A DNA stretch of 64,000 nt, from contig JAQBYJ010000017.1 in assembly GCA_027622555.1 (NCBI GenBank), positions 1 through 64,000 on the forward strand, written 5' to 3'. This stretch comes from Verrucomicrobiota bacterium. GTDB lineage: Bacteria > Verrucomicrobiota > Verrucomicrobiia > Opitutales > UBA2995. This document shows, one piece after another, positions 47,526 to 55,537 of this stretch (positions are counted from its first letter, which is position 1; each line of letters begins with the position of its first letter). The position numbers and the translations under genes are program-made. Under the pieces are notes generated by a model. It was not told where the DNA came from. It did no database searches and was given only the letters and a program-made list of their open reading frames with translations.

Positions 47526-48644
47526 TTATCTTTGCGCATAATTCATTCTCAACCATACACCAAAGAAAGGGTCCGCTATTCTGTAGTTTTTTTCATGGAT
47601 CCAAACCAACTCTTTTTTAACCAGCGCCGTTACGGACTTTTTAACAGATGAGGCATTCGTTTGCCCGGCATTTCTCATCCATAGTTTCCCCGTTATCTCC
47701 TTACCTCCATGATGGGCCAGGGCCGAAAGGGTTTTCGCCTGATGGGTGGGCAGGTTTCGCATGATATCCGCATAAGAGGACGACTGCTGGATGATGAGAT
47801 TATTTAAAGCCATCTCAACTTGTTTGTCGGTCACCTGTTTGGGAACGCCCAAATCATAAATAGCGCCACAAAGTTGTTGTATGTTTCCCGAAATGCCATC
47901 CGTGGATGACCACAGGAGATTCCAGGATTCGGCAGTGAGAACATTCCCGATTTTTTCAAACCGTCTTGCTAGAAATGGTTCCAGTTTTGCACGAGGAATC
48001 GAGTTTATATCAAAAATAGTTACGGAATTATAAAAGGGAGACTTTTGATCGCGGAATATCCAATTAAGCTGATGTCTGACACTGCCAGAAAAAACGATAG
48101 ACTGTTTCATGAACTGAATGCGACTCCGCAAAGCAGCCAACGCTTGCTCATGCCCTTCAATTTCCAAGATATCCTGAAACTCGTCGAAGGCTATGACATA
48201 GTCCGTTCGATTGCCAAGAACCTTACCCAGGGATTGAAGCGCCTTTTCCAGAGTATCTATCTCCTCATTGGGGCTGAGGCCCAAAGAAACATTAAATTTA
48301 AACTCATCGACAACTCCTGAGCTGACCGAAACAGAAGGTCCTATTTGTTTAGCTACATCCATGATCCTGGACATGAGAGGTTTGGACGCAGCCAAGGCAT
48401 CCAGAATTCGCTTTATGACATCGGCCAGATCCTTGACAGCCATTAAGTCAACATACACCAGGTTCATTTTTGCCCGCCTGACCGCTTCATGAATGGCGGA
48501 TGTTTTACCCGTTCTGCGCGGACCTATCAACGCAATCGACTGACCACTCTCGATCCTGCTTTGAATTCCAGCCATTTCTACCCGGTTGCAGAAGTCCCGG
48601 CCAGCCACCACCTTGGCGAAAACAAATGGGTTGCGAATGCTCAT
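47526..48644 (-). CDS. AAA+ ATPase (archaeal-type)
   Basis: A 372-residue protein with the Walker A motif GPRRTGKTS (41-49), Walker B IAFDEFQD (151-158), and a sensor-like SGSVR (186-190), followed by a winged-helix-like C-terminal region. This matches the AAA family of MNS/archaeal-type ATPases, often in pairs with nucleases or transporters, whose functions are mostly unknown. Here the gene has no partner and lies between direct repeats 1.3 kb apart, consistent with a mobile or recently inserted unit. There is no transposase. Confidence 0.85.
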   Translation of the reverse strand: MSIRNPFVFAKVVAGRDFCNRVEMAGIQSRIESGQSIALIGPRRTGKTSAIHEAVRRAKMNLVYVDLMAVKDLADVIKRILDALAASKPLMSRIMDVAKQIGPSVSVSSGVVDEFKFNVSLGLSPNEEIDTLEKALQSLGKVLGNRTDYVIAFDEFQDILEIEGHEQALAALRSRIQFMKQSIVFSGSVRHQLNWIFRDQKSPFYNSVTIFDINSIPRAKLEPFLARRFEKIGNVLTAESWNLLWSSTDGISGNIQQLCGAIYDLGVPKQVTDKQVEMALNNLIIQQSSSYADIMRNLPTHQAKTLSALAHHGGKEITGKLWMRNAGQTNASSVKKSVTALVKKELVWIHEKNYRIADPFFGVWLRMNYAQR

Positions 48645-48735
48645 TACACAAACGGTAGTATACTAAAAGTATAATACGTCAAGTGCAATGGGCGCGCCGA
48701 CTGCGCCCTAACTTTATTGGAATAATCTCTGCCGG

Positions 48736-48761
48736 ATGGAGCTAAAGAAGCAAAGCATGGT
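48736..48761. repeat. Direct repeat flanking the AAA ATPase, right copy
   Basis: ATGGAGCTAAAGAAGCAAAG followed by CATGGT, the partner of the copy at 47416-47441. Confidence 0.7.
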
Positions 48762-48864
48762 TTAATGGATGATGGTTGAATGTGAAAAGCGAATGGCCAC
48801 TACCGAGCGACCCGGCACGACATGACCACAATAAAACAAAGAGTGCAGGAAAAAGAAAAAAACG

Positions 48865-48896
48865 CTTTGCGTTCTATGCGCTCTTTTGCGGCTAAA
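48865..48896. repeat. Intergenic phrase GCG...TTTTGCGGCTAAAA
   Basis: CTTTGCGTTCTATGCGC then TCTTTTGCGGCTAAAA. Related forms occur at 42622-42649 and 43455-43486, immediately upstream of the two DUF6090 genes. Confidence 0.5.
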
Positions 48897-48966
48897 ATAG
48901 TGATAAATGAAGGTCGGTTCAAACGCCTAGAAGTATACACATATTCTAAATTTGAATAGCGGCCAT

Positions 48967-50370
48967 TTAAGGCAGTGGATGATCTTTTAGATACCTGGGT
49001 TCACCACTGAGCGACTTATCATCCCCGACTGCTTTCATGCGGTCAGCCACAAGGCCGCGTAATTCAATGAGCACATCCTGGTAACTGGGATCATTAACCA
49101 GGTTAGTTTTTTCAAAAGGATCGCTTTCCACGAGGTAGAGTTCTTCAGGTGGACGTTCATGATAGGCTCGCAGGAACGCTGTAGCTTCCGGATCGGTTTT
49201 GGCAGCTTCGATCCAAGACGGCCAGTTGCGATTATAGTAAGGAGATTCGGAGCCAACGAGATCCATATGCGTCGTGTAATAAAACTCGGGGTACAGGTTC
49301 AAGATATATTTGAACTGCTCGGTCCGCACGGAACGAATGGGATAAACGCTCATGGCTTTATCGCCTTTCTGGACGGCAAAAATGCGGTCACGATGAGAGT
49401 CCGTTTTACCGAGCAAGACATTCTTAAATGATCGGCCATCGATTTTCCAAGGAATCCCCTCCCCTGCCACATCGATAAAGGTTGGAATGATATCGATCCA
49501 GCTAACCATGGCTCGTGTGGTCGTTCCTGGTTTTATCTTACCCGGCCAGACCGCAATAAGGGGTGTTCGGACTCCCGTCTCGTAAAGCGACCATTTTCCG
49601 AAAGGCCAGGCATGCCCATGATCGGCGGTATAAACGATCAGGGTGTTATCCTGGTCCAGATACTCGCGTATAAGCGTTCTCACCTCACCCAGGCGATTAT
49701 CTACCCGTTCGATTGACTCGATATAGCGTGTCATCTCACTGCGGGTCTCCGGAGTGTCGTAGGTCTTTTCAGGAACCCTGATATCCTCCAGCGAAATACG
49801 CGCCGTTTCCGGTTCCGGCCAAGGGCGATGTGGCCACTTGTTTCCCACGAACAACGCCAGGGGGCGTGAGGCGTCCTTCCGATTCTTTATGAAGTTTTCC
49901 ACATCGGTAATATCCAGCCGTTGCTGGGCTCCTCTTGGTGCTTTGTTAGCGTAGGGAATCATGGTGATTTCCGGCAACTGAGAATACCAGGCATTCCCAT
50001 GCCCGACCTTGCCATACCAGGCAATTTCGTAACCCAGCTTGGCCAGGATAGGAAGCAACGGTTCCACGCCATCCTTCCGTATGTTTTCGTGGTTGCCCAC
50101 GATCCCGTTGTTGTAGGGCATCAAGCCCGTGCACAACGCTGCACGACTCGGCGCACAGGACGGAGAAACCACATAGGCCCGGGTAAACATCAAGCCATCG
50201 TCAGCCAGGGATTGCATGTGAGGCGTGCGCATCCAATCGGCCCCGTAGGGGTTCGAGTGACAGACTCCATGATCGTCGGTAATAAACATGACGAAGTTTG
50301 GAGGAGCTGGGTAAACTTGCGAGACCACACCTATGAAGGAAAGCAACAATATCAGGAAAAACTTATTCAT
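48967..50370 (-). CDS. Sulfatase (CAPSR type)
   Basis: A 467-residue sulfatase with a signal peptide (residues 1-21). The metal site is ITDDHGVCH (30-38) and the modification core is C72-A-P-S-R76. The late TADHGHAWPFGKW segment and the DPxEKTNL ending resemble the heparan N-sulfatase (sulfamidase-like) group common in PVC genomes, but the assignment is not certain. It is the first of three co-directional sulfatase genes (with those at 50671 and 52513), separated by repeat-containing gaps of 300 and 168 bp. Confidence 0.9.
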   Translation of the reverse strand: MNKFFLILLLSFIGVVSQVYPAPPNFVMFITDDHGVCHSNPYGADWMRTPHMQSLADDGLMFTRAYVVSPSCAPSRAALCTGLMPYNNGIVGNHENIRKDGVEPLLPILAKLGYEIAWYGKVGHGNAWYSQLPEITMIPYANKAPRGAQQRLDITDVENFIKNRKDASRPLALFVGNKWPHRPWPEPETARISLEDIRVPEKTYDTPETRSEMTRYIESIERVDNRLGEVRTLIREYLDQDNTLIVYTADHGHAWPFGKWSLYETGVRTPLIAVWPGKIKPGTTTRAMVSWIDIIPTFIDVAGEGIPWKIDGRSFKNVLLGKTDSHRDRIFAVQKGDKAMSVYPIRSVRTEQFKYILNLYPEFYYTTHMDLVGSESPYYNRNWPSWIEAAKTDPEATAFLRAYHERPPEELYLVESDPFEKTNLVNDPSYQDVLIELRGLVADRMKAVGDDKSLSGEPRYLKDHPLP

Positions 50371-50670
50371 ATCAGTATTCTGTTCATGGTCTCATTTTTC
50401 TTGGTTCTACGAGTAGGAGCAAATTTATTCGCGACCAACTACAGTTAACAAAATCGCCAGCAAGCTAGCTCCTACAACTCGAATGGATACTCTCGACTTT
50501 GGTGCAAATTTATTGGCGATCTTAACATCAGCCGATCACAAACACTGACCGTACTCTTCGCTATTCAACCATCTTTGTTTCGGCGCTCTCAGGCTTCGCT
50601 AAAAGCTTCGACTCGACACAGTCAGCGAGACCGCCATACCACGAGGATTATTTTTTTCGTCCTCATACTC
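50371..50670. other. 300-bp intergenic region with repeat arms
   Basis: Lies between two minus-strand sulfatase genes and contains the REP-like arms at 50413-50521. The rest, to 50670, has no gene or clear motif. Confidence 0.4.
50413..50521. repeat. REP-like repeat cluster (GTAGGAGC family)
   Basis: Three arms: GTAGGAGCAAATTTATTCGC at 50413-50432 and on to 50436, an inverted arm at 50454-50476 (TCGCCAGCAAGC then TAGCTCCTACA), and a partial forward arm near 50501-50521 (GGTGCAAATTTATTGGCGAT). The inverted arm closely resembles the Pseudomonas REP consensus. Confidence 0.75.
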
Positions 50671-52344
50671 CTACTTGTTTGCCGCTTCCAGTTTCTTTCG
50701 ACGAATTGAATAGACACTGAAATCCTGAGCTTCATCCCAAGAGATCACCCCTACCCGTTCAGCCCATTCATCGTAGGCGACTTCCAGTTTACGGGCAATG
50801 TCGGGGTACTTATTTATTAAATCATTGCTCTCACTGCGGTCAGCATCCAGATCAAATAATTCCCAGGGTTTGTCGTAGTAGGAAACCAGTTTCCACCTTC
50901 CCTGCCGGGCGATCCGGTTCCCTTCGTGCTCAACGAAAATCGGATCATGGTGAATGGGGATGTTACTACCTTGGAGCGAACTGACGAAACTGACTCCATC
51001 TCCCTTCGGAACCTGTCTTCCGTTTTTAGTGACTGGCCGGGTCGCTCCGGATACATCCATGATCGTTTCGACGATGTCAGGAAGATAGCCGTACTGATGG
51101 ATAAACCGATTTCCAGGGCGTTCAGCTATTCCATCAGGCCAATGTACGACCATAGGCGTCTGAACTCCACCTTGATACGTATAGTGCTTATACTCCCTAA
51201 AAGGCGTGTTGGATAAGGTCGCCCAACCTCTGCCGTACTTGTTACCACCCTTGCCATACTGGCCGAGGTCTTCGAATTTAAACTGCCCCAAGGGTCCAGT
51301 TTCGGCTTCACCTCCATTGTCCGATAAAAAGAAAATAAGCGTGTTGTCCAACTCACCAGTTCTTTCCAGATGCTTGATCAATTTTCCAATATTCTGATCC
51401 ACGCGATCAACCATGCCCGCGTAGGTGGACATGATGGCGTCCATCTCATTTTGCTTTTCCAGAGACAGGGAATCCCAGGCCGGTACGATATCAGGTCGAG
51501 GTGCCAGTATTGTGTTTTGGGGAACCAGCCCCATTTCCTTCTGTTTATCCAAACGCCTGCCCCGAAGAACATCCCACCCTTCCATGAAACGGCCACGATA
51601 CTTTTCGTATTCCTCGGGCATGCACTGAAGCGGGAAGTGAGGCGCATTGTAAGCGAGGTATAAGAAGAAGGGTTCGCCCGGCCGTTCGTTGTGATGGTCA
51701 CTAAGAAAATCGATGGCATTCTCAGAAATTGCATCCGTCAGATAAAAGCGTTCACCGTGGGCGCGGATGGGGTTGTTGCCACGATAGAGATTAGGAGGAT
51801 CGAAGAAGTCCGACGTTCCTGCCAGATGACCATAAAAGCGATCGAAACCACGTTGCGTCGGCCAGGTAATAGGATTTTCAGAAGCGAGGTGCCACTTGCC
51901 AGTGATGTAAGTTCCATAACCGACCTCTTTTAGCATTTCAGGCAAGGTTGGGATATCAGTGCTTACGTATCCCTGGTATTGCCATGGGACATCAGCCATA
52001 TCCTCTGGGCTTAGTGAGAAGTATCCCCTCGACTCCCCGGGCGCAGCTTCCTCCTTATTCGCCATGGGTAAAGTCATGTGACCGATGCCAACTTGATGAG
52101 GATGCAGTCCGGTCATCAAAGTCGCCCGTGTAGGACAACACCGAGCCGCATTGTAGAACTGGTCAAAACGCACCCCGTCTCTGGCCAGACGATCAAGGTT
52201 CGGTGTCTCCACCATACCTCCGTAACAACCGATGTTTGACCACCCCATGTCATCGACGAGGATGAGGACAACGTTAGGCCTGTCAGCTCCGACAAGCAAA
52301 ACCCCACTCAATAGTAACCCAAAAACGCACAAGTATTTCTTCAT
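50671..52344 (-). CDS. Sulfatase (CCPTR type)
   Basis: A 557-residue sulfatase with a signal peptide (residues 1-20). The metal site is VDDMGWSNIG (30-39) and the core is C69-C70-P71-T72-R73. The late FLSDNGGEAETG segment holds an Asp-Asn pair, as in arylsulfatase A-like enzymes. Its length and the EYEKYRGRFMEGWDVLR stretch match the common PVC arylsulfatases. The substrate is unknown. Confidence 0.9.
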   Translation of the reverse strand: MKKYLCVFGLLLSGVLLVGADRPNVVLILVDDMGWSNIGCYGGMVETPNLDRLARDGVRFDQFYNAARCCPTRATLMTGLHPHQVGIGHMTLPMANKEEAAPGESRGYFSLSPEDMADVPWQYQGYVSTDIPTLPEMLKEVGYGTYITGKWHLASENPITWPTQRGFDRFYGHLAGTSDFFDPPNLYRGNNPIRAHGERFYLTDAISENAIDFLSDHHNERPGEPFFLYLAYNAPHFPLQCMPEEYEKYRGRFMEGWDVLRGRRLDKQKEMGLVPQNTILAPRPDIVPAWDSLSLEKQNEMDAIMSTYAGMVDRVDQNIGKLIKHLERTGELDNTLIFFLSDNGGEAETGPLGQFKFEDLGQYGKGGNKYGRGWATLSNTPFREYKHYTYQGGVQTPMVVHWPDGIAERPGNRFIHQYGYLPDIVETIMDVSGATRPVTKNGRQVPKGDGVSFVSSLQGSNIPIHHDPIFVEHEGNRIARQGRWKLVSYYDKPWELFDLDADRSESNDLINKYPDIARKLEVAYDEWAERVGVISWDEAQDFSVYSIRRKKLEAANK

Positions 52345-52410
52345 ATCAAAATCCTTCTTTCCCTCTTACTTTTTCTCGTTCTTTAAAATTCAAAACTGAC
52401 ATTCAACATT

Positions 52411-52443
52411 CCATGGTCTCACGACCCTGGCTACACTTTGTAA
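52411..52443. repeat. CCATGG...GGCTACA repeat, copy 2
   Basis: CCATGGTCTCACGACCCTGG then CTACACTTTGTAA, matching copy 1 at 44484 in 28 of 33 bases. It lies between two sulfatase genes. Confidence 0.7.
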
Positions 52444-52512
52444 TACGTGGCAATATCTTCGTCTTAATCTTAATCTCGGCGCGGCGAGACGCCATCGCAC
52501 TACCAAAACTCC

Positions 52513-54072
52513 TCACCGTATCCCTTTCACCAACGGCCTCTCTGGCGGCAATGGCACTTCGGACATCGGAACAAAGTCATCCGCGATTATTGAGTTACCC
52601 GTGATCGTATAACCATCGGGTTTCCTGGATAGTTCGTCGAGCTTAACTCGATCCACTCGCTTCACAAGTTCCATTCTGAACAGACTCACAATTTTTGAAT
52701 GAGCAGCGTCGTAAGCCAGGTTTTTGTACTCATTGGGATCGGCGGCATGATCATATAATTCTTCCAGGCTATTCCATTCGTAATAAATGTAACGAAAGTG
52801 CTCACTTCGCAGCGAGTGACCCGTTTTCTCCTCCGGAAAGGTGAAACTGGTTAAAGCGCTGTGTGACCTTATCATATTAGGATTCTCCAACAGCGGAACG
52901 ACGGATTCACCATCGCAATGTTCTGGCACTTCAAATCCTGCAAGGTCGACCAACGTAGGATACACATCCAGCAAACTAACTGGTTGGGTAACCACGCTGC
53001 CAGGAGTAGTAACTCCCGGAACTCGAACAAAAAGCGGCACACGGGTGGACTCCTCCCAAAGGGTAAATTTCTCCCAATTTTCTTTCTCTCCGATATGCAT
53101 TCCATGATCGGACCAGAGCACCACAATTGTTTCATCTGACTTACCCGATTCATCCAACGCGTCGAGCAATCGACCTATTTGGGCATCCGCAAAACTGATC
53201 GATGCCAAGTAAGCCTGAATGACCTGTTTCCATTGATCGTTTTCCAAAACAAATTTGTGCCAACCTCGTCGCGGATGAATGAGCGCATCCTCCAAATCGT
53301 TTTCCTCAATCTCCAAATCAGGTATTTCATCCAACGGATATAAATCGAAATATTTTTGTGGGACTTCCCATGGCATGTGGGGACGAAAAATGCCACAAGC
53401 GAGGTAGAGCGGTTTCTCTCGCTCCCTCATCAATTCATAACTCGCCCAATCAACGGTTTGGTGGTCGGCCATCTTTTCATCCGCTGCATTAATCGGACCC
53501 CAGGTAAACCATTTGTGGCGCCCTCCTATGAATCGGTCAGGATTAATCACTTCTTCCGGTGCACTGATCTGGTGTGGCATCGGAACCGATATGCTGGGAT
53601 AATAAAAATCCCAACCTGCCGGATCCACCTGATTCGAAGTTAACCAGGGCGGCGCCAATGAATGATAGATCTTACCGCCAGCCAATGTTTCGTAACCGCG
53701 GTTTTTGAAAAACTGCTCAACTGTTTCAATGTTCGCCAGTATCGGGATCTCCCGCCACTTGGGTCCATCGTACCATACATTTTGCATGACACCTGTTTTC
53801 GATGGCTGCACCCCCGTCATATTCGCAAGACGGGAGGCGGCGCAAGCGGGCGACGCACAATGGGCATTGGTAAAGGTCGTCGACTCCGCAGCCAAGCGAT
53901 CGAGGTTCGGAGTCTTGGCGATACTCAAACCACCAAGCGGCCCAATCCAATCATTCATGTCATCGACCGCGATGAAGAGAATGTTGGGTTGGTCGGTCTC
54001 CGACCTTAAAGGAGGAAGGATGAAGGCTGAAGCTAGAAGTACAAACGCTCCTGATATAAAAATCTTTCTCAT
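52513..54072 (-). CDS. Iduronate-2-sulfatase-like sulfatase (CAASR type)
   Basis: A 519-residue sulfatase with a signal peptide (about residues 1-24). The metal site VDDMNDWIGPLGG (36-48) is typical of the iduronate-2-sulfatase-like group. The modification core is C77-A78-A79-S80-R81: the usual Pro is Ala, a form that some sulfatase-maturing enzymes accept. The late WSDHGMHIGEKENWEKFTLW segment carries further ligands. It is the most upstream of the three adjacent sulfatases and probably acts on a different linkage from the others. Confidence 0.88.
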   Translation of the reverse strand: MRKIFISGAFVLLASAFILPPLRSETDQPNILFIAVDDMNDWIGPLGGLSIAKTPNLDRLAAESTTFTNAHCASPACAASRLANMTGVQPSKTGVMQNVWYDGPKWREIPILANIETVEQFFKNRGYETLAGGKIYHSLAPPWLTSNQVDPAGWDFYYPSISVPMPHQISAPEEVINPDRFIGGRHKWFTWGPINAADEKMADHQTVDWASYELMREREKPLYLACGIFRPHMPWEVPQKYFDLYPLDEIPDLEIEENDLEDALIHPRRGWHKFVLENDQWKQVIQAYLASISFADAQIGRLLDALDESGKSDETIVVLWSDHGMHIGEKENWEKFTLWEESTRVPLFVRVPGVTTPGSVVTQPVSLLDVYPTLVDLAGFEVPEHCDGESVVPLLENPNMIRSHSALTSFTFPEEKTGHSLRSEHFRYIYYEWNSLEELYDHAADPNEYKNLAYDAAHSKIVSLFRMELVKRVDRVKLDELSRKPDGYTITGNSIIADDFVPMSEVPLPPERPLVKGIR

Positions 54073-54123
54073 ACTCTTCCTCTTACTTCAAATTATACTC
54101 GTTGAACCCGGCACTCTTTTAAA

Positions 54124-54184
54124 GGTAGGGCGGTTTTGCCAAAACCGCCGAAAGAATCGGCTCGCTCGGCGATCGAGCCCTACC
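54124..54184. repeat. Palindromic repeat (GGTAGGGC family)
   Basis: GGTAGGGC at 54124-54131 and GCCCTACC at 54177-54184 form the outer arms, with an inner hairpin CGGTTTTGCCAAAACCG. It is next to the third CCATGG repeat. Confidence 0.65.
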
Positions 54185-54187
54185 AAT

Positions 54188-54238
54188 CCATGGTTGTCAG
54201 GCCTTCTCCCTTCGCTCGTGAACACGACCATGGCTACA
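54188..54238. repeat. CCATGG...GGCTACA repeat, copy 3 (longer variant)
   Basis: Starts CCATGGTTGTCAGG and ends GACCATGGCTACA, with an extra stretch of about 20 bases inside compared with the copies at 44484 and 52411. Confidence 0.55.
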
Positions 54239-54279
54239 TTTTTAAATTTCCTGACACCCGACACCTGAACACTGAAACC

Positions 54280-55413
54280 TTACTCCGAGAACGTTTCCTC
54301 CGGTAGTTTCACTAATTCCCCGCCTTTCAACGCTGATTCGTGAGCGAGAATCCCCGTACAGGTCCAGTTAGCGGATTGTTTGGCGTTCGGCCAAGGATCG
54401 CGGTCCTGAAGCAAGGCATCGACAAACTCGTGCGCCAAGTGCGGATGCGATCCACCATGACCTCCACCTTGGGTGAATGACAAATGCTCTTCGCCTTCTA
54501 CCCCACCATAGACTCCTCCAAGCGTGAAGCCTGCGATTTCATCGGGAAGTAAGTGACCAAAGTCCGGGCACTCCACTTTTTCAGGGATCTCCGGTTCTGG
54601 TTTCTTGGCGGTATGAATTACCAGTGGTTCTCCCTCGATGAGTGGCCACTCGACGGATTTCTTTTGTCCATAGACATCGATGCTTTCACGATACTGCCGT
54701 GCCAAGTCAAAGAGCGAGCGTATGATCCGCGCGGAGAGATCGCTGTTCCGAATTTTGATATGCGTCGTCTCAACTGCAAAGGGCGAGTTGTAGCAATGGT
54801 GCATGTCTTCAGCGATAGTTCCGGACGGGAAACAGGAAACATACTCGGCATCCTTTCGCGCGATTCCCAAAACAGGACCTACGCAATGCGTTGCATAATA
54901 CATCGGAGGCAATCCTGGCCAATAGCCAGGCCAGCCTTCCATGTCCTGTTGATGCGATGCTTGGAGAAATTGCAGCTTACCCAGCTCACCATCATCATAA
55001 AGCTTCTTCATGAACAGGAATTCGCGCGAGTAAACCACGGTTTCCATCATCATGTATTTCAAGCCGGTCTCCTGCGTCAGCCGAATGATTTCCAGACAAT
55101 CCTCCACCGAAGTCGCCATGGGAACTGTGCAAGCGACATGCTTTCCTGCCTTCAAAGCAGCGATGGATTGCTCCGCGTGATTTGGAATGGGAGAATTAAT
55201 ATGGACCGCTTCCACATTCGGATCCTTTAAAAGTTCATCATAATCGGTATACCTTTTTTCGATACCGAACTTGTCGCCAATCTCATTGAGCTTGGATTCC
55301 GTGCGCTGACAGATCGCGTACATATTGGCATTCGGATGCCGTTGATAGATGGGAATAAATTCGGCCCCAAATCCGAGACCAACGATGGCTATGTTTATTT
55401 GTTTATCACTCAT
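54280..55413 (-). CDS. Gfo/Idh/MocA family oxidoreductase
   Basis: A 377-residue NAD(P)-dependent oxidoreductase. The nucleotide-binding loop is IVGLGFGAEF (10-19), and the HVACTVPMA segment replaces the common EKP motif. Family members oxidise or reduce sugars, inositols or amino-sugar derivatives. No Tat signal is present, so it is cytoplasmic. It precedes three sulfatase genes on the same strand, about 200 bp upstream, and may act on sugars released by them. Confidence 0.85.
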   Translation of the reverse strand: MSDKQINIAIVGLGFGAEFIPIYQRHPNANMYAICQRTESKLNEIGDKFGIEKRYTDYDELLKDPNVEAVHINSPIPNHAEQSIAALKAGKHVACTVPMATSVEDCLEIIRLTQETGLKYMMMETVVYSREFLFMKKLYDDGELGKLQFLQASHQQDMEGWPGYWPGLPPMYYATHCVGPVLGIARKDAEYVSCFPSGTIAEDMHHCYNSPFAVETTHIKIRNSDLSARIIRSLFDLARQYRESIDVYGQKKSVEWPLIEGEPLVIHTAKKPEPEIPEKVECPDFGHLLPDEIAGFTLGGVYGGVEGEEHLSFTQGGGHGGSHPHLAHEFVDALLQDRDPWPNAKQSANWTCTGILAHESALKGGELVKLPEETFSE

Positions 55414-55453
55414 TTAGAATAATGGATTTAGATTTTAGGTAATTACAGAAATT

Positions 55454-55511
55454 GTAGCCCCGATGGCTTTGGGGCAGAGAAATGAAATCGCGGCGTAAAG
55501 CCGCTCCTACA
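55454..55511. repeat. REP-like repeat (GCTCCTACA arm) with adjacent hairpin
   Basis: GTAGCCCCGATGGCTTTGGG at 55454 onward is followed by the inverted arm TCGCGGCGTAAAGCCGCTCC then TACA (55488-55511). The second arm belongs to the GTAGGAGC family and has its own short GCGGC/GCCGC hairpin. Confidence 0.65.
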
Positions 55512-55537
55512 GTTGTTAAAAAGCATACTACAACACA

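Larger units (their letters stand above)
48645..48966. other. Intergenic region with direct repeat and GCG-rich phrase
   Basis: A 322-bp stretch between minus-strand genes. It holds the right copy of the ATPase-flanking repeat (48736-48761), a CACTACCGAG variant near 48799, and the TTTTGCGGCTAAAA phrase at 48865-48896. I see no gene. Confidence 0.5.

Noticed and set aside
54553-55230. 225-codon plus-strand ORF opposite the Gfo/Idh gene
   Set aside because: It is wholly antisense to a clear oxidoreductase and has no recognisable domain.
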